From assembly GCF_013388295.1 (NCBI RefSeq), contig NZ_CP058235.1, forward strand, positions 1,590,001-1,654,000: a stretch of 64,000 nucleotides of DNA. Reading direction: 5' to 3'. The notes under the pieces are model-generated. The model searched no databases, was not told the DNA's origin, and worked only from the letters and a program-made list of their open reading frames with translations. The DNA is from Bartonella alsatica. Lineage in GTDB: Bacteria > Pseudomonadota > Alphaproteobacteria > Rhizobiales > Rhizobiaceae. Numbering within the stretch: the stretch's first letter is position 1; the number at the start of each line of letters is the position of its first letter. This document shows positions 57,792 to 64,000 of the stretch, one piece after another. The translations under genes and the position numbers were made by a program.

Positions 57792-60700
57792 CTATTGGAT
57801 ACGGTTACTAGCATGAGCGAGAAGAGTGTATACTTTTCCAGTATCCGATATCAGATATTTTCGAGCTGAGTTAGAAGAACCAGAACTGCGAGAAACATCG
57901 CGTAATAATTTTTCAAAATCTGCAATATATTGATTAACGGAATTTTTAAAATTAATATCGCTCATATACTTTTTTCTGACCGTTTCAAATATTGCTTTTC
58001 CATTTAAGGTATAAAGGCGTTCCGTCACAATGTTTTTTTGTCCACGCTGGTAATTATTCCATAGCTCAACGACAGCATTGTGGTTAATGGCTTGTACTAT
58101 ACCCGCTGCTAATGAATTAAGTGATCCATTTACAGAACGTGGTTTTGTTTGTACTGGTACAAAAACAGCTTCGTTAGGTGTTTCATCACACAAGTTTTCT
58201 TCGCGCGAAGCTCTTTCCAAAAGACTTGACACCCATTTATTTTGCCTTTTTTTACTTTGATCCTGTTGTCGAATAGGTTTAGGCGGTACTATTTTTTTGA
58301 TGATTTCAGGAGAGATGTTATTACTTTTGTTAAGCGGCGATAATGTAGGAGTTGCTGGTATTAATTTTTCTTTTGTGCTACTTTGATCGCCTTTTTGTAT
58401 AACGCTTACCAAATCTTTTAATGCTGTAATTTGTTCATTTAAAGCAGAACGAATTGTTTGCGTTGTTTCTTTTGTCTTTTCTGGCAACTTTTGAACATTC
58501 TCATTAATATCGTTATTAATTTTCGAAAGTTCTAAACGAATTTCTTCAGCCGAGCGACGTATATTTTCTGCTGCTCCTGAAAAACGTGTGGAGGCTTCAT
58601 TAATAAGTTGATTAAGTGATTGTTGGAGTGAATGCGTCGAATTACGTGTATTTTCATCAGTACGTTCAAATGCTAAACTAATAATATTTTCATAATGTTC
58701 AATTAACTTATTAATTTCATTTGATTTTGAGACAAGAGCATTACTTAACGCAGAAAGCGTGTTATGTTTTTCTTCAAGTGTGGTACTAAGTGAATTTTCA
58801 GATTGTTCGAGAACGTGGATGGTTTTAGAAAGTGTTTTAGCATGTTCACTGAAATTGTTTGTTATATGGCTAATTTTTTCAAATATGTTTTGTGAAAGTC
58901 CTTGTAGAACCTCAACATTATTATTAAGCACTTGATTTGAGGCTGATAAATGCTCTGTCACTTGATGAGTGTTGCGGAAAAAATTATTTGCACTCTCATT
59001 AAACTGTCCATCAATATTTTGAATTGCTGATAATAAAACATTACTGTTTTCGTGGAGAGTGTAAATTGATGTATTCAATTGCTCAATGATGGATGAAATA
59101 TTCTCGACAAGATCTTCCTTTATAGCAGTTACGGTTTGAATAGTTTCAGAGTTAGTTTGTGTCAAACTATTTACTAAAATTTCATTTTGTGCAAGAATTC
59201 TCTGTTCAGCATCTTGGGTTGAGAGAGAGAGCTGTTCACTAATATGCTGTGTTAAATAATCAATTGACTCGGTTGTATTTTGCGCAGCTTGATTTAAATA
59301 ATTTGTTAATTCCGTAAGTTTTCCAACATGTCCTGAGATTTGAGTCTCTGTCTGACTTCTTGCTTCTTCTAAACGAGTGCTTACGTCATAAAGTTGATTC
59401 CCTAGATTATTTTTAAGATTCTGCATAGAGTGATGAAGAACATTGCAACGTTCACTGAGTACTTCTTCAAGCGCTGTTGCTGAAGTATGAATTGTTTCAT
59501 TCAACAATGTTTGTGCATTATGACTTGCCATTGTGAAAGCTTCAGCAGTACGAGCTGTTTGCTCAGACAGAACAGAAAGAACTTGTTCACTGGTATCATA
59601 AATTGTTTGTTTGACGTTTGATACAATACGATTACTAGACTCCGAGAGAATATTTTCTGCTTTTCCAGTAACATTAGCAACAGACGAAACTATTTGTTCA
59701 CCCGTAGAAAAGAGAACATCAGAAGCTTTTATAATTTTATCATGTAGGTTGTCGGTAACTGTATTAACAGAATTCTCTAATGTGATTCGTATATTATCGA
59801 CACTTGTTTCTAGCGCTTGTTGGATTGCTTGATTTTGTTCGTTATTACAGATGATAGATGTTTGTAATATATCAGAGCGTTCTCCAAAAGCAGATGTTTG
59901 TGTTTCGATAGTTTCGCATACTTGGCTAATTTTTTCGGATAATGTTTCTTCTAATGTGGTAGCACATTCAAAAATTTTACGTGCACGAACTTCTAGATTT
60001 GTATCGAATGATTCTATGTGTGTTTCAAGAGCTTCAAAAAATTTACCGTTGGATTGAGAAAGAGTATCCTTTAGAATTTCGGCATGACCTTCAAGGTTTT
60101 TTATATGGCCTTGAACAGTTTCAGTAATGTTCTTGTTATTGGCAACAATTGCATTCTCGACTAAATCTATTTGTTGCTTTAACGCGATATCAACGCGTAT
60201 ATCGCTTTTTGTGATAAGATTATGGAGTGTTTCCATCCGTTGTTCAAGTGTGCGTGCCTGATCTGCAAGAACTTCATTGAGAGAAAAACTATTAATAGCC
60301 AAAGAATCACGTAAAGCTTCAGCTCGTATATCAATATTTCTAGCTTGTGTTTCTAAAGCATCTTTAGTTGTATTGCAGCTTTGCGTGATAACCTCTTGTA
60401 GCTTCTCTGTGCACTGAGCTATATTTGCCATATGGGTTTCAGTATGCTGGTCAATGATTTGAACATTATCAATCAGAACTTTTTCAATATTTGAAGCATT
60501 GTGGGCTAAGACATCAATCTGATTTTTTAATGTTGCGGCGATTTTATTCTTTTCGCTGTCGAGCACATCTGCCATCATATCTCGTTGATCAGAAAGTTGC
60601 TGTTTAAAATCTTGTGAGCGTTCTTGTATGATATCAACAATTGCATTATCAACATTTTTAATCTCTTCTCTTAGCATTTCTTTGCTTTTGTCGATTGCAG

Positions 60701-62354
60701 AAAGAATATTGTCGTGTCCAATTGTAAAAGCGTTGGTAATATCAGCTGTTCTTTCTTTGAGGCTTTCATTAATTTGTAAGGTATGGGATTCTAAAAAATT
60801 GCCAAGCTTTTCAGCATTATTTTCTAGAGTTTGAGTGCGAGCAATGAAAGACTCGATTATAGAATCACCTTGTTTTTTTAGAGAAAAGTCGACAGTCGCT
60901 AAACGGTTTTCAAAGGCTTCAATTGCTTCCGAAGTTACGTTATCAAATTTAGAGGAGAGTTTATATGCTTGCTCATCGAGTTGCATGATTTTCTCATCAA
61001 AATTTTGTAAAGATTGATTATTGCGATCAATAATAGCTTCATCTAACGTTTTGAATTTTTCATCAATACTGTGTAGAGTATGATCTGTCGCTTCTTGTAT
61101 ATGTGTAGCAATTTTAGCCATATGCGCTTCAGCTTTAGAAGCTACTTCATTAAAGGTTCTCTCTATTTGTTTTTCATTGTTATCAAAACGTTCTGAGAAA
61201 CCATCAAAATTCTTTCCTAATTCGTGAAAAAACTTTGAGTTTTTTTGCTGCATTTGCGTTGTGGTTTCATTAAATTTTTCAACGAGCTGATTCGTTATGC
61301 CATCACCGGCATAACAAAGTTTCTCAATAAGAGCTTCTCCCTGTTTCTGTAAAGTCTGCGAAAGAGTTTGCGCGAGCTTCTCAACATTGGTTACAATTTT
61401 GGAGGTAACCAAGCCAAATTCATCACTCAGTTGTTCCTGTGTTCCTTTAATTGTAGATTGTACGCGGTCAGCATGATTTAAGATGGCTATGCGTTCATTA
61501 CTCAATTCTTTAATTAATGTATGAATGCGGGATTCATTTTCAGCATAAGCTTGTTCTAGATTATGAACTTCTCCTTGTATAATCGCTTCAAGTTCGACAG
61601 CACGCCCAAGAGTACGTTCAATCCCTTCATTCATGGCTGTTACTTCTTCACGGATGGTCCGTCCTATAGCGATAGCTTGTTTTTCAGGTATATGTTGTGG
61701 TTCATTAAGACGTTGTGCAGCATTTGTCATAAGAAGAGCAATATTATGCAATTCATTTGAACGCTTTGTTAATTGGGCAAACCCCCAAGATATAAGGATA
61801 GGAATTACCGTTCCCGCTGCTATAGCTAGTCCTGTTGGGGATGTAACAAAGGTGATTATATTCGATAAAGAACCGAGTCCAGCAGGAGCTAACTTATGAG
61901 CAATAACAGCACCTCCTGTTACCCATAAAGCACTGAGCGCTGTTGTACACCAATAGATTCGAGAGTTAGAACGTTGTTTTAATAATTCAAAATCTGAAGG
62001 AGTTGTTATATCATCATTAGCAGGAAGAAGTTGAGTAGACAACAATCGATTATGAACAGTTCCTCCTGAAAGTTCAGATCCAGATTTTGGGATAAAAAGC
62101 TGTTCAACAACGGTTTCATCAATAACGGCACTATCATGAATATTTGAGACAAGAGTTGAAGTACTATTTTCAGCAAAAACTTCCTCTTCTGCCATTGCAA
62201 TTGTTTGAATTAACTCATCTACATTAATGACATTTTCAGGATTATGGAATGATACTGTTTCAGTCGCCGTGTCATCAAAATCAAAGTTCATAGCTTTTGA
62301 GAGAGCTTCTTCAACTTCGGCTTCAAATGTTTGTAACTTGGTTCTGCGTGCCAT
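57792..62354 (-). CDS. GPR/RgsE-like growth-pole coiled-coil membrane protein
   Basis: A 1520-residue protein. An acidic N-terminal region (1-130) leads to two membrane segments (about 134-156 and 164-190). About 1150 residues of coiled coil follow, rich in Glu, Gln, Asn, Ser and Thr. Runs such as AEALRDSLAINSFSLNEVLA and AEILKDTLSQSNGKFFEALE recur at similar spacing, reminiscent of apolipoprotein-like helical repeats. A Pro-rich link (about 1340-1400) precedes a compact C-terminal domain (VVELWNNYQRG to DTGKVYTLLAHASNRIQ). The layout matches the Agrobacterium growth pole ring protein and Sinorhizobium RgsE, which organise polar growth, though those are longer (about 2100 residues in Agrobacterium). 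The assignment is by architecture and recalled features, not a search. Confidence 0.7.
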   Translation of the reverse strand: MARRTKLQTFEAEVEEALSKAMNFDFDDTATETVSFHNPENVINVDELIQTIAMAEEEVFAENSTSTLVSNIHDSAVIDETVVEQLFIPKSGSELSGGTVHNRLLSTQLLPANDDITTPSDFELLKQRSNSRIYWCTTALSALWVTGGAVIAHKLAPAGLGSLSNIITFVTSPTGLAIAAGTVIPILISWGFAQLTKRSNELHNIALLMTNAAQRLNEPQHIPEKQAIAIGRTIREEVTAMNEGIERTLGRAVELEAIIQGEVHNLEQAYAENESRIHTLIKELSNERIAILNHADRVQSTIKGTQEQLSDEFGLVTSKIVTNVEKLAQTLSQTLQKQGEALIEKLCYAGDGITNQLVEKFNETTTQMQQKNSKFFHELGKNFDGFSERFDNNEKQIERTFNEVASKAEAHMAKIATHIQEATDHTLHSIDEKFKTLDEAIIDRNNQSLQNFDEKIMQLDEQAYKLSSKFDNVTSEAIEAFENRLATVDFSLKKQGDSIIESFIARTQTLENNAEKLGNFLESHTLQINESLKERTADITNAFTIGHDNILSAIDKSKEMLREEIKNVDNAIVDIIQERSQDFKQQLSDQRDMMADVLDSEKNKIAATLKNQIDVLAHNASNIEKVLIDNVQIIDQHTETHMANIAQCTEKLQEVITQSCNTTKDALETQARNIDIRAEALRDSLAINSFSLNEVLADQARTLEQRMETLHNLITKSDIRVDIALKQQIDLVENAIVANNKNITETVQGHIKNLEGHAEILKDTLSQSNGKFFEALETHIESFDTNLEVRARKIFECATTLEETLSEKISQVCETIETQTSAFGERSDILQTSIICNNEQNQAIQQALETSVDNIRITLENSVNTVTDNLHDKIIKASDVLFSTGEQIVSSVANVTGKAENILSESSNRIVSNVKQTIYDTSEQVLSVLSEQTARTAEAFTMASHNAQTLLNETIHTSATALEEVLSERCNVLHHSMQNLKNNLGNQLYDVSTRLEEARSQTETQISGHVGKLTELTNYLNQAAQNTTESIDYLTQHISEQLSLSTQDAEQRILAQNEILVNSLTQTNSETIQTVTAIKEDLVENISSIIEQLNTSIYTLHENSNVLLSAIQNIDGQFNESANNFFRNTHQVTEHLSASNQVLNNNVEVLQGLSQNIFEKISHITNNFSEHAKTLSKTIHVLEQSENSLSTTLEEKHNTLSALSNALVSKSNEINKLIEHYENIISLAFERTDENTRNSTHSLQQSLNQLINEASTRFSGAAENIRRSAEEIRLELSKINNDINENVQKLPEKTKETTQTIRSALNEQITALKDLVSVIQKGDQSSTKEKLIPATPTLSPLNKSNNISPEIIKKIVPPKPIRQQDQSKKRQNKWVSSLLERASREENLCDETPNEAVFVPVQTKPRSVNGSLNSLAAGIVQAINHNAVVELWNNYQRGQKNIVTERLYTLNGKAIFETVRKKYMSDINFKNSVNQYIADFEKLLRDVSRSSGSSNSARKYLISDTGKVYTLLAHASNRIQ

Positions 62355-63063
62355 ACTCGCCTCATACTCTTACAAACGGAAAAGGGATACGTCCTTCTCC
62401 AAAATATTCCGATATACTAGCTTTTAATTATTTAGAAAGGAATATGTCTAAGGTAAAATTTTGAAAACTTATCAAGATAAAGTTAACGCGCTTTTTTTAA
62501 CTTGTTCAAAAATAGTATAAAGTACAATAAAAACAAAGTATTATTTTATTATGTTAAAAATAAAAATACTGTTTACAACTTGTGCTTATAGATAAAGTTA
62601 CGAGCCTGTTATCTTTGAGTAAGGACAATTTAATGACAGTTCGGCAGTGTTAAAGAAACTGCGGTGAGCAGATGCATTTGTAGATATGCGTCTATCATTT
62701 TTTATCGATGACAAATTAACGAATCAAACTGTTGCTAGGTAATCTCTATCGAGAGAAACTAGCTATTATGCTTCTTTAAAAGGTGTGTGATTTAAAGTGT
62801 ATGACATATATAATGTTTTTGAGGTACAAAATACAAAGTTCAGCTTTTACAGTATTTATAAAAAGTAAACGTGTGGGAGAAATTGCGTATTTTGTGATGA
62901 GGTTTTATAGGTTCTTGGGCTCTTTGCTTTAAAACGTCGTTTTTTCTCAATATTAAGTTGTCTTTTGCTAATTTTTGAATCTCCTACATTGACAATTGGA
63001 TATTTTTCAGTCGATATGCATGCACGAATATTTTATGCAATTCGAGATAAAGGTGTAAGAACA
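62355..63063. other. divergent spacer, GPR-like gene / hfq
   Basis: 709 bases with promoters for the two divergent genes. An open frame reaches back from hfq to 62965, but its translation does not resemble Hfq. No RNA gene was recognised. Confidence 0.5.
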
Positions 63064-63303
63064 ATGGCAGAACGATCACAACACCTGCAAGATGTATTTT
63101 TAAATACGGTGCGCAAGCAAAAAATTTCTCTTACAATTTTTCTTGTAAATGGCGTTAAACTGACGGGTATTGTAACTTCGTTTGATAATTTTTGTGTCCT
63201 TCTACGTCGTGACGGACATGCGCAATTGGTTTATAAGCATGCTATTTCTACAATTATGCCCGGTCAATCTGTGCAGATGTTTGAAGGCGAAAATCCTGAA
63301 TAA
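63064..63303 (+). CDS. hfq: RNA chaperone Hfq
   Basis: A 79-residue Sm-fold protein that pairs small RNAs with messages. [20 protein letters not shown] gives Sm1 start and the proximal RNA face. [21 protein letters not shown] completes Sm1, and the Sm2 motif is [11 protein letters not shown] (YKHA). ATG 63064 (MAERSQHLQ) is the standard start. hflX follows 54 bases downstream as in many Proteobacteria. Confidence 0.96.
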   Translation: MAERSQHLQDVFLNTVRKQKISLTIFLVNGVKLTGIVTSFDNFCVLLRRDGHAQLVYKHAISTIMPGQSVQMFEGENPE

Positions 63304-63357
63304 ACAAGTAACTTTACTTTAGACCTCTTATCCCATTTTTAAAGGGCTTAGATTGCC

Positions 63358-64000
63358 ATGATAAATGAAAATGAGAGATTTGGGGAATTTCCTTCACAGG
63401 TTTTAAAACAGGTACGTGCTATTGTTTTGGTACCGATTTATCAGGAAAGCAAAAATAATAGTACTTTACGTGGGTGTTCTGTATCTTCTCGAGTTAAGGA
63501 GGCATTGGGACTAGCGCGTGCTATAAATTTGAAAATTGTTCATTATGAAACAGTTAAGATTGTTACGCTCCGTCCTGCAACTTTGTTTGGAAAGGGTAAA
63601 GCAGAAGCACTTGCTCACTATATAAGTGAGTATAATATTGAACTTGTGATTGTAGATTATTTTTTAACGCCAGTGCAGCAGCGTAATTTAGAAAAATTAT
63701 GGAATTGTAAAGTTATCGATAGAACGGCTTTGATTCTTGAAATTTTTGGAGCGCGCGCACGAACAAAAGAAGGGATTTTGCAAGTTCAATTAGCGCATTT
63801 ATCTTATCAAAAAAGTAGGCTTGTACGTAGTTGGACGCATTTGGAAAGGCAACGTGGTGGTCGTGGTTTTTTAGGGGGACCTGGTGAAACTCAAATTGAA
63901 GCAGACAGGCGGCTTTTGCAAGAGAAAATTATTTGTATCCGTCGCGAATTAGAAACAGTTATTAAAACACGTGCTCTTCATAGAGCTAAAAGAAAGAAAA
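63358..64000 (+). CDS. hflX: GTPase HflX (5' part, runs off the window)
   Basis: The first 214 codons of a ribosome-associated GTPase; the frame is still open at the window end. Visible are the N-terminal HflX domain (SRVKEALGLARAINLKIVHY, RPATLFGKGKAEALAHYI, VIVDYFLTPVQQRNLEKLWN, KVIDRTALILEIFGARARTK) and the glycine-rich linker GGRGFLGGPGETQIEADRRL. The GTP-binding domain lies beyond the edge. HflX splits stalled or heat-damaged ribosomes in E. coli. It is probably co-transcribed with hfq. Confidence 0.95.
   Translation, partial: MINENERFGEFPSQVLKQVRAIVLVPIYQESKNNSTLRGCSVSSRVKEALGLARAINLKIVHYETVKIVTLRPATLFGKGKAEALAHYISEYNIELVIVDYFLTPVQQRNLEKLWNCKVIDRTALILEIFGARARTKEGILQVQLAHLSYQKSRLVRSWTHLERQRGGRGFLGGPGETQIEADRRLLQEKIICIRRELETVIKTRALHRAKRKK

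Noticed and set aside
62965..63063. 33-residue extension of hfq
   Set aside because: Hfq proteins begin MAERSQ..., exactly at 63064; the extra residues show no likeness.

Overview
The window looks like a chromosome segment from an AT-rich, genome-reduced alphaproteobacterium of the Rhizobiales, most likely Bartonella. The reasons are: an acpXL-fabF2-fabF1-adh-lpxXL cluster for very-long-chain acylation of lipid A; cpdR, an alphaproteobacterial-type LexA and a growth-pole-ring type coiled-coil protein; the rhizobial gene order pyrB-pyrC-plsY-dprA-topA-rnr-rpmG; strong A/T bias; and many long gene-poor gaps with decaying genes. The species cannot be named from the sequence alone. All family assignments are from recognition by eye; no search was run.

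Layout. 1-8 kb: a DsbA/ScsC-like thiol oxidoreductase, glpD, dusA, cobT, an Lrp-type regulator, a uracil-DNA-glycosylase-like protein, a thermonuclease-like protein and rpmG, with long empty spacers. 8-21 kb: a 1.3 kb gap, then a minus-strand block rnr, topA, dprA, plsY, pyrC (a pseudo-dihydroorotase lacking its metal ligands) and pyrB, then a divergent acyl-CoA-dehydrogenase-like gene and ruvX. 21-28 kb: gatC-gatA and a complete livF-G-M-H-K branched-chain amino-acid ABC transporter. 28-40 kb: a double cold-shock-domain protein, a DUF192 protein with an alpha/beta hydrolase, a DUF3126 protein, radC-map-sfsA, a TrmJ-like methyltransferase with murI, rpsD, ttcA, rimO and lexA. 40.6-44.95 kb: tRNA-Lys(TTT), a decayed prophage or genomic island in which every recognisable gene is broken (tyrosine integrase, YqaJ-type nuclease, D12-type adenine methylase, XRE repressor), then tRNA-Val(GAC). 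45-50 kb: cpdR, a PldB-like hydrolase with all three catalytic positions changed, hsp20 behind a ROSE-like leader, tRNA-Pro(GGG), an IscA/SufA-type protein and a mazG remnant. 50-55 kb: the VLCFA-lipid A cluster. 55-64 kb: maeB, a 1520-residue GPR/RgsE-like protein, hfq and the start of hflX.

How it fits together. Most intact genes are housekeeping functions (translation, tRNA and rRNA modification, pyrimidine synthesis, lipid A modification, polar growth, stress response). The accessory content is nearly all in ruins, as expected in a host-restricted lineage under reductive evolution. I did not find an intact, undescribed defence or mobile system. The points most worth following are the active/inactive ketosynthase pair in the lipid A cluster and the absent fabZ there, the large polar-growth protein, the dead hydrolase kept as an open frame, the probable RNA thermometer, and the island with its possible relic right attachment site.
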